From: Clostridium akagii DSM 12554
GTDB lineage: Bacteria; Bacillota; Clostridia; Clostridiales; Clostridiaceae
Assembly: GCF_000686725.1 (NCBI RefSeq)
Contig: NZ_JMLK01000008.1
Coordinates: forward strand, 62,001-126,000
Length of the DNA: 64,000 nt
Direction of reading: 5' to 3'
The notes beneath the pieces were generated by a model, which did no database searches, had not been told where the DNA came from, and saw nothing but the letters and a program-made list of their open reading frames with translations. Every line of letters starts with the position of its first letter. Positions within the stretch are counted from its first letter, which is position 1. This document shows positions 51,206 to 61,255 of the stretch, piece by piece. Position numbers and translations under genes: made by a program.

Positions 51206-52588
51206 TTAAACTTCTAAATTATCATCACTTTCAATAGCTAATTCACCTTCACGTTCTTCTTTAGCATACACAGCATCTTGAATTCTAAAGAACGGTAAGT
51301 ATATTGCTGTTGCGATTACAATTATAACAATCTGAAGTACTGCACCTCTCCAACCTGCAACTATAAGTCCTGATATTATTGGTGGAGTAGTCCATATTGC
51401 CTGTACTGCTGTGAAACATGGTACTAAACCACTATATATTGCAAAGTAGGTAAGTAAACCAGAAATTATTGGAACTATTATAAATGGTACAAACATAAAC
51501 GGATTAAGTACTATGGCAAAACCGAAGAGCACTGGTTCATTTATATTAAATAAACCTGGAACTAATGCCAAATTACCTAATGTTTTTAGACGTTTTGACT
51601 TAGCGAATAAGAACATTGCTAAAACAAGTCCTAAAGTTATACCTGAACCACCCATGGTAAGAAAATTATCTTGGAATTGTTGAGCAATTATGTGAGCATT
51701 TTTTCCTGCACCTGAAGCAACGAGTTTTGCACCAGTTTTAACAACATCTTGATTTCCAAGATCATTTGCCTGGTATATTGCACCCATAACACCACCAACA
51801 AGAACTGCACCATGAACACCAAACCACCAGAAGAAAGAAATTACGAATGGTATAGCAATTGCTCCACCAAGTGAATCTGTAATACCTTGCATAGGGATTT
51901 CTAGTACTTTGTAAACCCATTCAATGAAAGTACCTCCAGAAACAACACTGAATAGGATATAAACTAATGCTCCAGCTGTCATAAGTACAGCAGCAGGTAT
52001 AAGTGTAGAAAATGCATTTGCAACACCTTCTGGTACACTGTCCGGCATCTTAACTCTTATATCTCTCTTAATAAACCATGTGAAAACATATCCTACAAAT
52101 AACCCAACTAAAATAGCTGCGATCATGCCTTTTCCACCAGTCCATCCAGTAGGAATAGCATTTCCGAGTTTATCAGCATGTTTCATTACAACTCCGCCTA
52201 CTTTATCACCAACGGCAACTGCTAGGTAAGAAGGTGAAACAATTAGGAAGGTTACAATTCCAAGCATTCCTGCTGAAAGTGAGTCACATCCTTCATTTTT
52301 TGCATATTGCGAAGCTATTCCATATACAGCTATAATAGCCAATATATTAAAAGTTGCATCTGAAACTTGACTTAGTGGAGCTGCCCAGCCTGCACCAAAT
52401 ATGTTTGTCATCCAAGTACTCCATGCTGGTATTGGAAAATTGGCAATTAATAGGAAAATGGAACCAATTAACGTAAATGGCATAGTCATCATAAATCCCT
52501 GTGAAATTGCCATGATAACTTTAGAATTAGCAAATTTCATCACTGGTGGCAATATTTTCTCTTGAAACGCATCAACTTTACTACTCAT
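51206..52588 (-). CDS. celB: PTS lactose/cellobiose-type EIIC permease
   Basis: A 460-residue membrane permease of the Lac/Cel family. FMMTMPFTLIGSIFLLI near residue 32 and FNINEPVLFGFAIVLNPFMF near residue 345 are EIIC signatures, the latter being the substrate-contacting NEP region. It imports and, with EIIA and EIIB, phosphorylates a beta-glucoside such as cellobiose. Last gene of the operon with 6-phospho-beta-glucosidase. A palindrome (TATATTTCGTGAAATATA, 52668-52685) lies in the 140-bp gap before it. Confidence 0.93.
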   Translation of the reverse strand: MSSKVDAFQEKILPPVMKFANSKVIMAISQGFMMTMPFTLIGSIFLLIANFPIPAWSTWMTNIFGAGWAAPLSQVSDATFNILAIIAVYGIASQYAKNEGCDSLSAGMLGIVTFLIVSPSYLAVAVGDKVGGVVMKHADKLGNAIPTGWTGGKGMIAAILVGLFVGYVFTWFIKRDIRVKMPDSVPEGVANAFSTLIPAAVLMTAGALVYILFSVVSGGTFIEWVYKVLEIPMQGITDSLGGAIAIPFVISFFWWFGVHGAVLVGGVMGAIYQANDLGNQDVVKTGAKLVASGAGKNAHIIAQQFQDNFLTMGGSGITLGLVLAMFLFAKSKRLKTLGNLALVPGLFNINEPVLFGFAIVLNPFMFVPFIIVPIISGLLTYFAIYSGLVPCFTAVQAIWTTPPIISGLIVAGWRGAVLQIVIIVIATAIYLPFFRIQDAVYAKEEREGELAIESDDNLEV

Positions 52589-52728
52589 TTTATAATTCCC
52601 CCTTAAATATATGTTTATTTGCCTAAAAACCTTAAGACATACATTAACTGATTGAAAAAAGGATCTCTATATTTCGTGAAATATATCTATTATTGCGAAA
52701 TTCACATTGAGTAATCCTTCCTACAAAG

Positions 52729-54129
52729 TTAAATGTTTTCGCCTCTCTCTTCAATAATCTTCTTGTACCAATAGAATGAGAGCTTTTTCTTTCTTTTTAG
52801 GTTATCCTTTTGATCCACATAGATGAAGCCATATTGTTTTTTATATCCATTTAGCCAACTTAATAAATCAATTGCAGACCATGCATAATATCCTTTTAGA
52901 TTAATTCCTTCTGAAATTGCTTTCTTAATTGCTTTTAAATGTGTTTCTATGAATTTTATTCTAGCAACATCTACATCTTCGCCTTCTATTATTGGGTCTG
53001 CATCACCTAAGCCATTTTCGGTAACATAAAGTTTAATATCACCATAATCTGACTTTAATGATCTTACTCCTTCTAAAAATGCATCAGGTGCTATTTCCCA
53101 GCCCCATTTTGTATAATTCTTATCAGGCATAGTAACTGTCCTATATACACCATCGAAAGATGCACTTCCAGGAGCTCCATCTCTAATTTGCTTAGAACTT
53201 TCTCCAACATCATTGTTTTTAATAACTCTTCTAGGCTGATAATAGTTCAAACCTATAAAGTCATTTTTAGGAGCAGCCGATTTTATTACAGCTAGTTCTT
53301 CATCAGTCCAATCAGGAACTATTCCTTGCTCTTTAAGTTGTTTCACCACATATTCAGGATAAGTGCCTTTCAGTACTGGATCATAATACCATGCTATTTC
53401 ATACTGATTTGCATGGTAAGCAGCGAATACGTTTTCTTCCTTGTTATCTACTGGGAATGCTGGTGAAAATACATGAGTAATTCCTATCTCGCCAAATTGT
53501 CTTAACTTTTTATAAGTCTCAACGGACCTAGCATGAGCAGTTACCACGTTGTGTGTTGCCATGAAATATTTTTTAGGATCATTTTTTATTCCTGGTGGAT
53601 GTGATCCTTCTAGATATCCATGACCACAAAATACGATTGTTTCATTAAATGTAATCCAATGTTTAACCCTGTCCCCAAATGCTTCAAAACATACTTTAGC
53701 ATATTTTACAAAAGCATCAATTGTATTCTTATTTAACCAACCTCCTTCCTCTTCTAAAATTTGTGGCATATCCCAATGGTATAATGTTGCAAAAGGAACA
53801 ATGCCATATTTTAAGCATTCATCGATTAGGTTGTTGTAGAATTCAATTCCTTTTTCATTTACCTCTCCATGGCCATCAGGTATTATCCTTGCCCATGAAA
53901 TAGAAAATCTATAGGAATCTAGTCCCATTTCTGCCATAAGCTTTATGTCTTCCTTATATCTGTGATAATGATCTATAGCAACATCACCATTAGTACCTTC
54001 GAAAGTTTTACCCGGGATTTTTGAAAATACATCCCAATTAGTAACACCTTTCCCATCTTCGTTCCATGCACCCTCTACTTGATATGATGCAGACGCTGCG
54101 CCGAAGAAAAAATCTTTTGGAAATTTCAT
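52729..54129 (-). CDS. bglA: 6-phospho-beta-glucosidase (GH1)
   Basis: A 466-residue glycoside hydrolase family 1 enzyme. FFFGAASASYQVEGAW opens the barrel, WITFNET carries the acid/base Glu and LYVTENGLG the nucleophile Glu. The KKLSFYWYKKIIEERGE C-terminus is usual. It splits the phosphorylated disaccharide brought in by the PTS. ATG at 54129 follows AGGAGG; 18 further bases of frame are rejected. Confidence 0.94.
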   Translation of the reverse strand: MKFPKDFFFGAASASYQVEGAWNEDGKGVTNWDVFSKIPGKTFEGTNGDVAIDHYHRYKEDIKLMAEMGLDSYRFSISWARIIPDGHGEVNEKGIEFYNNLIDECLKYGIVPFATLYHWDMPQILEEEGGWLNKNTIDAFVKYAKVCFEAFGDRVKHWITFNETIVFCGHGYLEGSHPPGIKNDPKKYFMATHNVVTAHARSVETYKKLRQFGEIGITHVFSPAFPVDNKEENVFAAYHANQYEIAWYYDPVLKGTYPEYVVKQLKEQGIVPDWTDEELAVIKSAAPKNDFIGLNYYQPRRVIKNNDVGESSKQIRDGAPGSASFDGVYRTVTMPDKNYTKWGWEIAPDAFLEGVRSLKSDYGDIKLYVTENGLGDADPIIEGEDVDVARIKFIETHLKAIKKAISEGINLKGYYAWSAIDLLSWLNGYKKQYGFIYVDQKDNLKRKKKLSFYWYKKIIEERGENI

Positions 54130-54168
54130 ATAGAACCTCCTCTTCACATTAGTTAATTTATGTTTTGG

Positions 54169-54477
54169 TTATTTGCTAGCTAGTTTTAATGCTTGCTGCA
54201 ATACTTTAGCACCATTCATCATTCCATAATCTGCGCTATTTATCATTTCTATTGGTACAGAATTCTTCTCGCATAAAATCTTTGCCTTTGGTAATACGTA
54301 TCTAATTTGAGGTCCCAATAATACTACATCAGCCTCACCTATATATTTAGACATCTGTGCTTCTGGATATGCATTAATAGTAGCTTCAATGCTTTTACTT
54401 GCAGCCTCTTTTCTCATTTTTGAAACTAACATACTCGTTGACATACCTGCATTACAAAATAATAAAATTCTAGTCAT
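54169..54477 (-). CDS. celA: PTS lactose/cellobiose-type EIIB
   Basis: A 102-residue cytoplasmic phosphotransfer protein. Cys8 in LLFCNAGMSTSM is the phospho-acceptor; LLGPQIRYVL near residue 55 is conserved. ATG follows AGGAGG, 12 bp downstream of the EIIA gene. Confidence 0.94.
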   Translation of the reverse strand: MTRILLFCNAGMSTSMLVSKMRKEAASKSIEATINAYPEAQMSKYIGEADVVLLGPQIRYVLPKAKILCEKNSVPIEMINSADYGMMNGAKVLQQALKLASK

Positions 54478-54489
54478 TGAACTTCCTCC

Positions 54490-54819
54490 TTAATTAATCA
54501 ATTTATTTAGTAACGGATTTATAGCTTTTCTTAGTTCAATCATTTCAAGTATCAAGTTTCTTTCTGATATCGTTGTCATAAGATGGTCTTGTGAATGCAC
54601 AAATAATATAGTAACTGTTAATGGTTCACCACTAGCTTCTTGTTGTAGCAGTTTAGTTTGAATATCATGTGCTTTTCCTATTGCTTCATTTGCCTTCTCA
54701 ATTAAAACTTCTATTTCATCATATTGTCCCTTTTTTACATTGCTAAGAGCTTCATACAAATATCCCTTCGCCTCACCAGAATAAATAATTATATCCATTA
54801 CTATTTGTTCTATATCCAT
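54490..54819 (-). CDS. celC: PTS lactose/cellobiose-type EIIA (copy 1)
   Basis: A 109-residue three-helix protein. FVHSQDHLMTT near residues 74-83 carries the active-site His, and SGEAKGYLYEAL near 14 is conserved. It heads the operon EIIA-EIIB-bglA-EIIC behind a sigma-54 promoter. ATG at 54819 is seven bases after AGGAGG. A close second copy lies at 55070-55420. Confidence 0.93.
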   Translation of the reverse strand: MDIEQIVMDIIIYSGEAKGYLYEALSNVKKGQYDEIEVLIEKANEAIGKAHDIQTKLLQQEASGEPLTVTILFVHSQDHLMTTISERNLILEMIELRKAINPLLNKLIN

Positions 54820-54877
54820 CTGCATTCCTCCTTTATATAACATATATATCTTATTTTTACTTTATATCTATATACAA

Positions 54878-54892
54878 GCAATTACCATGCCA
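54878..54892 (-). promoter_or_regulatory. sigma-54 promoter of the cellobiose-type PTS operon
   Basis: On the minus strand TGGCAT-GGTAA-TTGC, a match to the -24/-12 consensus TGGCAC-N5-TTGC, 60 bp before the EIIA start. Upstream activating sites: the perfect repeat ACACTAT-cat-ATAGTGT (54939-54955) and GTGTT-ca-AACAC (54994-55005). Confidence 0.85.
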
Positions 54893-55069
54893 AAACACTA
54901 TCATATCTTGTATTAATAATAATAATCGCTATATTTATACACTATCATATAGTGTTTAAGTATTTTACATAGTGTTTTGAATGGAATTTACTAGTGTTCA
55001 AACACATAGAACAAATATACGATATAACTATTTCATATTTCATAATTCATCCTCACTTTATATATTTAT

Positions 55070-55420
55070 CTATATACCTAGCAAAGGATTAATAAGCCTT
55101 CTTAGTTCAATTATTTCCAAGATTAAGTTTTTTTCCGATATAGTTGTCATCAAATGATCCTGTGAATGAACAAACAATATAGTAACATCTATTGGCTCCC
55201 CACTGGCTTCTTTTTGTAACATTGATGTTTGTATATCATGAGCTTTCCCTATTGATTCATTTGCTTTCTCGATTAGTTCATCTATCTCATCATACTTTCC
55301 TTCTTTTGATTTACTAAGTGCTTCATACAAATAGCCTTTAGCTTCTCCAGAATAGATGATAATGTACATTATGGTTTCTTCTATACTCATTTCTTTCTCA
55401 ACTGTTTCTTCTACATCCAT
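55070..55420 (-). CDS. PTS lactose/cellobiose-type EIIA (copy 2)
   Basis: A 116-residue protein that shares most of its length with EIIA copy 1, including SGEAKGYLYEAL and FVHSQDHLMTTIS. It has an extra acidic N-terminus (MDVEETVEKEMSIEE). ATG follows GGAGGACAGG. It has its own sigma-54 promoter and no other gene behind it before the next promoter, so it is a single-gene duplicate. It could serve the same EIIB/EIIC or act as a regulatory phospho-donor. Confidence 0.88.
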   Translation of the reverse strand: MDVEETVEKEMSIEETIMYIIIYSGEAKGYLYEALSKSKEGKYDEIDELIEKANESIGKAHDIQTSMLQKEASGEPIDVTILFVHSQDHLMTTISEKNLILEIIELRRLINPLLGI

Positions 55421-55475
55421 TTTCCTGTCCTCCAGTCATAACAAATTCAAATTTTGTTTTACACTAATGTATATA

Positions 55476-55490
55476 GCAATATTCATGCCA
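55476..55490 (-). promoter_or_regulatory. sigma-54 promoter of EIIA copy 2
   Basis: Minus strand TGGCAT-GAATA-TTGC, with the same -24 and -12 boxes as at 54878-54892. Upstream (55540-55602) are several TAGTGTTT units and GTGT-ccaa-ACAC, like those at the first promoter. Confidence 0.83.
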
Positions 55491-55680
55491 AAACACTATT
55501 TTCCAGCTATAACGTTATATTTTATACCTCTTTATGTTAATATCTATAGTGTTTCATATTTATAGCTAGTGTTTCGTGATAATGCTATAGTGTCCAAACA
55601 CATTTTATATATTATGTAGAATTATTATTTTTTATATTATATAATGTAATTATTAGGCTATCATATGAGGAGGTCAATTA

Positions 55681-58368
55681 ATGAACAGAAATGAACTAAT
55701 ATATAATAAACTATTAGAAATAACTGATGAAAGCGGTATTGACGCTCAAAGTTTGTCCGCAATTTTAAACATAAGTAGATCTAATGTTAGCCACGAACTT
55801 AATAATCTTTGCAAAGAAGGAAAAGTTTTCAAGACTTTTGGAAGACCAGTTAAATTTTTTATTTCAAACACTGAAATCACTAAAATTCATAAATCGAAAT
55901 TGGATGAACTTGTAAATGATAATATAAGCCTAAAACAAGCCGTTGAACAAGTAAAAGCAGCCGTGTTATATCCACCTAAAGGTATGAATTGCCTAATACT
56001 TGGTAATACCGGAGTGGGTAAATCAATGTTTGCTTCATTAATGTATGATTATGCCGTAGAAATGGGAATAAAATCAGCTGATTCACCTTTCATCATATTT
56101 AATTGTGCTGACTATACAAATAATCCTCAACTTCTTACTTCTCAATTATTCGGTGTAAAAAAAGGTACTTATACTGGTGCCGATAGTGATAAAGTTGGCC
56201 TAATAGAAAAAGCAAATGGTGGAATATTATTTTTGGACGAAGTTCACCGGTTACCTCCTGAAGGTCAAGAAGCTCTTTTTGTATTTCTTGATACAGGTTT
56301 ATTTAGGAGAATGGGTGATGACACATCGAGAAAATCTGATGTTCTAATAATATCAGCTACAACAGAAAATCCAAATTCCGCACTTTTGAAAACATTTACT
56401 AGAAGAATACCAATGTGTATAACTCTTCCTACACTTGGTGAGCGAACCCTGGAAGAAAGGCTTTACTTAATAAAAAGTTTTTTCAAACACGAAAGTGAAA
56501 AACTTAATATGGACATTCTAGTATCATTAAATACTATGAGGGCCTTTCTCTCCTATGATTGTCCTAATAATATTGGCCAATTAAAAAGTGATGTCCAGCT
56601 TGTTTGTGCAAAAGCCTATTCGGAATTTTTAACGAAAATCAAATCAGATGTAAGAATAAATAGTCACAGCATTCCAAGCTATATAAGAGAGGGTTTATAT
56701 AAAGAAAAAGAGCATAGAATATTATGGAATAAACTTGTTAGTGAAGAAGTTGAATTCTTCAAATTTTCTAGTAAAGATGACAATAACCAGGGAGCAACAA
56801 AAATTGAAAACACCAATATATATGATATTATGGAACAAAAAATCGAAAAATTAAAATACAAAGGCATACCAGATATCGATATAGAAAATATTTTAGAAAA
56901 AGATATAACAAAATATTTCGAGAAATATATCAGTGGTGTTTCAGAAGATATAAATAGAAAAAATCTATTAAATATACTTGGTGAGGATATACTAAACTTC
57001 ATAGATAAAATAGTTTATGAAATAGTTACTTCATTGAAAAGAAATCTAAACAATAATGTATACACTGCCATAGCACTTCATATTAACACATTAATTATAA
57101 GAGTATACAACAATAAAAATATTGTTAATCCTCAGCTTAGTAAAATAAAACAGCTTTATCCTGTAGAATATAAAATAGCACTTGAGGCTAAAACTAGCAT
57201 TGAGGAATATGTACATATATCTATTCCCGATGATGAAGCTGGTTATTTAACACTATTTTTACTTAATGATGATAAATATTCACAAAAGGGTATCGATAAA
57301 GTTAATGTAATATTAATTGCTCATGGTAAATCCACAGCTACATCCATGGCTGATGTAGCCAACGAACTTCTTGGTGAAAATTTTGTTATAGGGATTAACT
57401 CTCCTATTGAAGTTAAGCCTTCTATAATATTAGAAGAACTAAGGAAAACAGTAAAAGAAAATTATACAACAAGCGGTTATATCCTTCTTGTAGATATGGG
57501 TTCACTAACAACCTTTGGTGAAATTATTGAACAAGAATTTAAAATTCCTGTTCAAGTTTTCCCATTAACTTCAACCTTACATGTAATTGAAGCTACCAGA
57601 AAGGCTCTTCTAGGTTTTTCTCTTGATGAGATCTATAGGGATTTAGAATTAGTAAATTCATATGTGTACGTAAATAAAAAGCTAAAAGATGAAAATATGG
57701 ATAAACCTAAAATATGCATGATAACTGCATGCCTTACTGGTGAAGGTGGTGCACTAGCTGTAAAAAGCTTTTTAAACAATAATTTGAATTATGATAAAGA
57801 TGAATTTGAAATTATCCCCTTAAACTGTTTAGATAAAACTTTTTTTGCTGATCAACTAATGAAAATACAAAATGAGCAAGATATTTTATTTATAGTAACT
57901 TCATTCCCTATAAAATCAGAAATAAAACAGTATAATATTTATGATGTAATAAGTATGAAGGTTATGGAAGAAATACAATCAATAGTTGATTCAAGAACAG
58001 TTATATTAAAGATGCCTTCAATTATTAAAGAAAATATTGACAATATTGATGGTGATGAGTTATACGAAGATATAACTGAATTCATTAATAGTGCTGAGGC
58101 TGGTATAAGTATTAAACTAGATGACGAGACTCTTATTGGTCTAAGCCTTCATATGGCATTTGCCATTAGCCGTATAAAAAGTGGTGATAGTACTGTTGAA
58201 TATCCAGATAAAACACAGTATATAAATGAAAACTTAACCTTATATGAAATTATAAAAGAGAACTTAATATATATATATAACAAATACTTTATTAATATTT
58301 CTGATAATGAAATATGCTATATTATGAAATTTTTCTCTCACCCTGATTACGAATCATTGGAGGTGTAA
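55681..58368 (+). CDS. LevR/CelR-type sigma-54 transcriptional activator
   Basis: An 895-residue activator. It has an N-terminal HTH (residues ~20-60, SAILNISRSNVSHELNNL) and an AAA+ domain with Walker A GNTGVGKS at 108-115, sigma-54 contact loop GTYTGA at 162-167 and Walker B ILFLDE near 182. Then come PRD1 (TAIALHINTLI), an EIIA-Man-like domain (VILIAHGKSTATS), an EIIB-like segment (ITACLTGEGGA) and PRD2 (IGLSLHMAFAISR). PTS phosphorylation of the PRD and EIIA histidines sets its activity. It is divergent from the two sigma-54-dependent PTS transcripts and should activate both. ATG follows GAGGAGG. Confidence 0.93.
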   Translation: MNRNELIYNKLLEITDESGIDAQSLSAILNISRSNVSHELNNLCKEGKVFKTFGRPVKFFISNTEITKIHKSKLDELVNDNISLKQAVEQVKAAVLYPPKGMNCLILGNTGVGKSMFASLMYDYAVEMGIKSADSPFIIFNCADYTNNPQLLTSQLFGVKKGTYTGADSDKVGLIEKANGGILFLDEVHRLPPEGQEALFVFLDTGLFRRMGDDTSRKSDVLIISATTENPNSALLKTFTRRIPMCITLPTLGERTLEERLYLIKSFFKHESEKLNMDILVSLNTMRAFLSYDCPNNIGQLKSDVQLVCAKAYSEFLTKIKSDVRINSHSIPSYIREGLYKEKEHRILWNKLVSEEVEFFKFSSKDDNNQGATKIENTNIYDIMEQKIEKLKYKGIPDIDIENILEKDITKYFEKYISGVSEDINRKNLLNILGEDILNFIDKIVYEIVTSLKRNLNNNVYTAIALHINTLIIRVYNNKNIVNPQLSKIKQLYPVEYKIALEAKTSIEEYVHISIPDDEAGYLTLFLLNDDKYSQKGIDKVNVILIAHGKSTATSMADVANELLGENFVIGINSPIEVKPSIILEELRKTVKENYTTSGYILLVDMGSLTTFGEIIEQEFKIPVQVFPLTSTLHVIEATRKALLGFSLDEIYRDLELVNSYVYVNKKLKDENMDKPKICMITACLTGEGGALAVKSFLNNNLNYDKDEFEIIPLNCLDKTFFADQLMKIQNEQDILFIVTSFPIKSEIKQYNIYDVISMKVMEEIQSIVDSRTVILKMPSIIKENIDNIDGDELYEDITEFINSAEAGISIKLDDETLIGLSLHMAFAISRIKSGDSTVEYPDKTQYINENLTLYEIIKENLIYIYNKYFINISDNEICYIMKFFSHPDYESLEV

Positions 58369-58374
58369 ATCTTA

Positions 58375-60147
58375 ATGAAAACTTCTGCGGTAGAACGTAA
58401 TTTTAGAAAAATAAAAAATCAACTTAATCAAGCTACTGAAATTGCTAAACATACAAAACCCAGTGCTCTTTGGGAACATGAATCCGCTGTAAGGAAAAAG
58501 CTTAAGCTTTTAAGAGAATTTGAAAATTCAAACTTAAAAGATTATGATCAAGTTTATGCTGATTATACAAGCCTTTTAAATTTTATTTCTAATAGATTAC
58601 TAGAAAATTATAATACTCAAAATAATACTAAGTTCGTTTTTAAAAATATAATTGAAAACAACTATGACAGCTATTTAGAGTTAGGTATTATAAATGTATT
58701 AATTGTAAAATACATTCCAGATATTATATCTAATAAGTTTAATAAGGTCTTTCCATCAAACCCCAAGAATGAATATAAAGTAGCACGAAGTTTAGATAGA
58801 AAATTTATTTTACATTTAGGCGAAACTAATACTGGAAAAACTTACAATGCTATTGAAAAGCTAAAATCAGCTTCAAATGGAATTTATCTTTCTCCACTAA
58901 GGATTCTTGCTCTTGAAAACTTTGAGAAACTAAACAATGAGGGTATTAAATGCAATTTACTTACTGGTGAAGAAGAGATAATAGTCCATGGAGCTAATCA
59001 TACATCTTGCACCATAGAAAAATTGGATTTAAGAAAGTATTATGATTTAGCAGTAATAGATGAAATCCAAATGATAGATGATGATCAAAGGGGCTCTGCA
59101 TGGACAAAAGCTCTTTTAGGTTTAAAATGTACTGAAATTCATGTTTGTGGTGCTCTTAACTCAAAGAAACTGCTCATAGATATACTAGCAGATTGCGGTG
59201 ACCAATACGAAATCAAAGAATACAAACGTAGTGTACCTCTTGAAATTGATTATAAAACCTTTTCCTATAGTAGCGCCACTGAAGGTGATGCACTTGTAAC
59301 TTTTTCTAGAAAAAACGTACTGAATCTAGCCGCTTATTACTCTAGCATTGGAATTAAAGCAAGCATAATATATGGAGATCTTCCTCCCGAGGTGAGAAAA
59401 AAACAATATGAAGAGTTTACATCTAAAGAAACTAAAATATTAATAACCACAGATGCTATTGGCATGGGTGTAAATCTTCCTATAAAAAGGATTATATTTA
59501 TGGATATCAAAAAATTTGATGGATATGAAGTGAGATATCTAAAATCTAGTGAAGTAAAACAAATTGCTGGTAGGGCCGGTAGACGTGGTATTTATAATGT
59601 TGGTTACATTGCCACCTTTAACAATGTTCAAAATTTCATAAGTGAAAATATAAAAGCAAAAGATAAAGAACTAGAGCAGGCGGTTGTTGGACCCAGTGAT
59701 GAAATTTTAAAAATAAAAGAACTATCTCTCAGAGAGAAGCTAGCACTTTGGAGCACCAAACCAGAAAAAACACCATACTATAGGAAAATGGACATAAACG
59801 AATATTTAATAATACTAGATTATATAAAAAATTATAAATTAGAAGAAAAAATCCAATGGAGACTTTTAAGTATACCTTTTGATGTATCAAATACAGCTAT
59901 GCTAAATTGGTTTCTAAATTATATTGACGAACTGTTTGTGGCTAAAAAAAATACTATTTCTAAACCTAGTTGTAACATCGAAAATCTAAGTCAATATGAA
60001 ATTCACTACCAAAAAATAAATCTCTACTACTCTTTCTCAAAGGCTTTCAATTTAGATTTTGATAAAGATTTTGTATATGATGAAAGAATTAATGTAAGTG
60101 AAAAAATTAATAATCTCCTAAGAACCTCCTCCTTTAGTACCAGTTAG
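58375..60147 (+). CDS. Suv3-like DExH-box RNA helicase
   Basis: A 590-residue superfamily 2 helicase. GETNTGKT at 149-156 is Walker A, DEIQ at 229-232 motif II, TTDAIGMGVNLP motif V and QIAGRAGRRG motif VI. The GETNTGKT/DEIQ combination is that of the mitochondrial Suv3 group, which unwinds RNA for the degradosome. The N-terminal 130 residues and the C-terminal 150 are family-specific. It starts 6 bp after the LevR-type gene with GGAGG overlapping that end, so both are co-transcribed. Target RNA unknown. Confidence 0.88.
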   Translation: MKTSAVERNFRKIKNQLNQATEIAKHTKPSALWEHESAVRKKLKLLREFENSNLKDYDQVYADYTSLLNFISNRLLENYNTQNNTKFVFKNIIENNYDSYLELGIINVLIVKYIPDIISNKFNKVFPSNPKNEYKVARSLDRKFILHLGETNTGKTYNAIEKLKSASNGIYLSPLRILALENFEKLNNEGIKCNLLTGEEEIIVHGANHTSCTIEKLDLRKYYDLAVIDEIQMIDDDQRGSAWTKALLGLKCTEIHVCGALNSKKLLIDILADCGDQYEIKEYKRSVPLEIDYKTFSYSSATEGDALVTFSRKNVLNLAAYYSSIGIKASIIYGDLPPEVRKKQYEEFTSKETKILITTDAIGMGVNLPIKRIIFMDIKKFDGYEVRYLKSSEVKQIAGRAGRRGIYNVGYIATFNNVQNFISENIKAKDKELEQAVVGPSDEILKIKELSLREKLALWSTKPEKTPYYRKMDINEYLIILDYIKNYKLEEKIQWRLLSIPFDVSNTAMLNWFLNYIDELFVAKKNTISKPSCNIENLSQYEIHYQKINLYYSFSKAFNLDFDKDFVYDERINVSEKINNLLRTSSFSTS

Positions 60148-60176
60148 TAGCAATAACTAGCACTGGTATAGTTAAA

Positions 60177-60220
60177 AATAGGAGTAGTAGATTTGTTTGA
60201 ATCTATCAACTACCCCTATT
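60177..60220 (+). terminator. terminator candidate of the activator-helicase operon
   Basis: AATAGG..GTAGTAGATT against AATCTATCAACTAC..CCTATT, with a TGTTTG loop. A smaller ACCAGT/ACTGGT pair lies just before it. Confidence 0.6.
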
Positions 60221-60268
60221 ATATTGAATAATTCCAGAGCCTGTGGAACTTATTATTTTAAACAACCT

Positions 60269-61234
60269 TCATTCATCTTCTAATATTCTAATTTGGTTTA
60301 AGTTATTTAATATATAAATGTAATTATCTGCTTTTTTCTGAATACTCATAATTAATTCCTCAAATTGCTCGTTTTCATTTTTTGATTTATTAACAAGATT
60401 TGTTAAATTCGATGAAATTTCATTAATCCCTATCATATTTTCATTTTGAGAATCTTTAACGATTTCTACATGTTTTCTAACTTCTGTCTCAGCATAAGCT
60501 ATACTATCTAATATTGTTTCAGTTTTATTAACAAGGTCCATGGTTTTAGCTACAACTTCATTACCTTGGTTAGATTTGGAATTCAATAGATTTATAGTTG
60601 AAGTCATCTTTTTTAAAGCTTCCATAATATCTTTAGTATTTTTCTGAGTAACAGTAGATAATTTTTTTATTTCGTTAGCAACTACAGCAAAGCCTTTGCC
60701 TGCTTCTCCAGCTCTAGCCGCCTCTATAGCAGCATTAAGTGAAAGCAAGTTAGTTTTACTTGCTATACCAGTAATTACCCCTGCAAAACTTTCTATACTA
60801 TTATAATGATCTTGTATTTCCTTAAATAATTTAAAAAATTCCTCAAATACATTTGATACTTCATTTATCTGACCAATTAAATTGGAAAAATCTTTTTTAC
60901 CATTCTCAATTTGTTTTAATGAATCATTTAAGCTTGTGAATACACCATCTACCTGGGCATTTGCTTTTTCGCTATTTGAACCTAATACTCCTAAAAATCT
61001 ATTTACCTTTTCTGTCTGCTCCGTAGTGTATTCAACACCATCAAGTAGCTCATTAAGACCATAAGTCATTGTGCCTTCTTCGTTCAATAATTTTTTTATA
61101 TTTTTATCAATTTGCCCATTTAATTCAACTATCTCATGTATGTAAAGAAAACATTTTTCTTTTTTTCTATCTCTTATATTGTCTTCTTCAGTTACTATCT
61201 TTTTTTCTGATTTTAATTTTTTATCATTAAACAT
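60269..61234 (-). CDS. cytoplasmic methyl-accepting chemotaxis protein
   Basis: A 321-residue chemoreceptor without membrane helices. It is coiled-coil throughout; the signalling tip [20 protein letters not shown] and [17 protein letters not shown] is intact at residues ~155-190. No sensory domain is attached. The FIST-domain gene ends 21 bp upstream, so the FIST protein is the likely sensor and this protein passes the signal to CheA/CheW. ATG follows AGGGGGAAG. Confidence 0.9.
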   Translation of the reverse strand: MFNDKKLKSEKKIVTEEDNIRDRKKEKCFLYIHEIVELNGQIDKNIKKLLNEEGTMTYGLNELLDGVEYTTEQTEKVNRFLGVLGSNSEKANAQVDGVFTSLNDSLKQIENGKKDFSNLIGQINEVSNVFEEFFKLFKEIQDHYNSIESFAGVITGIASKTNLLSLNAAIEAARAGEAGKGFAVVANEIKKLSTVTQKNTKDIMEALKKMTSTINLLNSKSNQGNEVVAKTMDLVNKTETILDSIAYAETEVRKHVEIVKDSQNENMIGINEISSNLTNLVNKSKNENEQFEELIMSIQKKADNYIYILNNLNQIRILEDE

Positions 61235-61255
61235 GCTACTTCCCCCTCTTATAAA

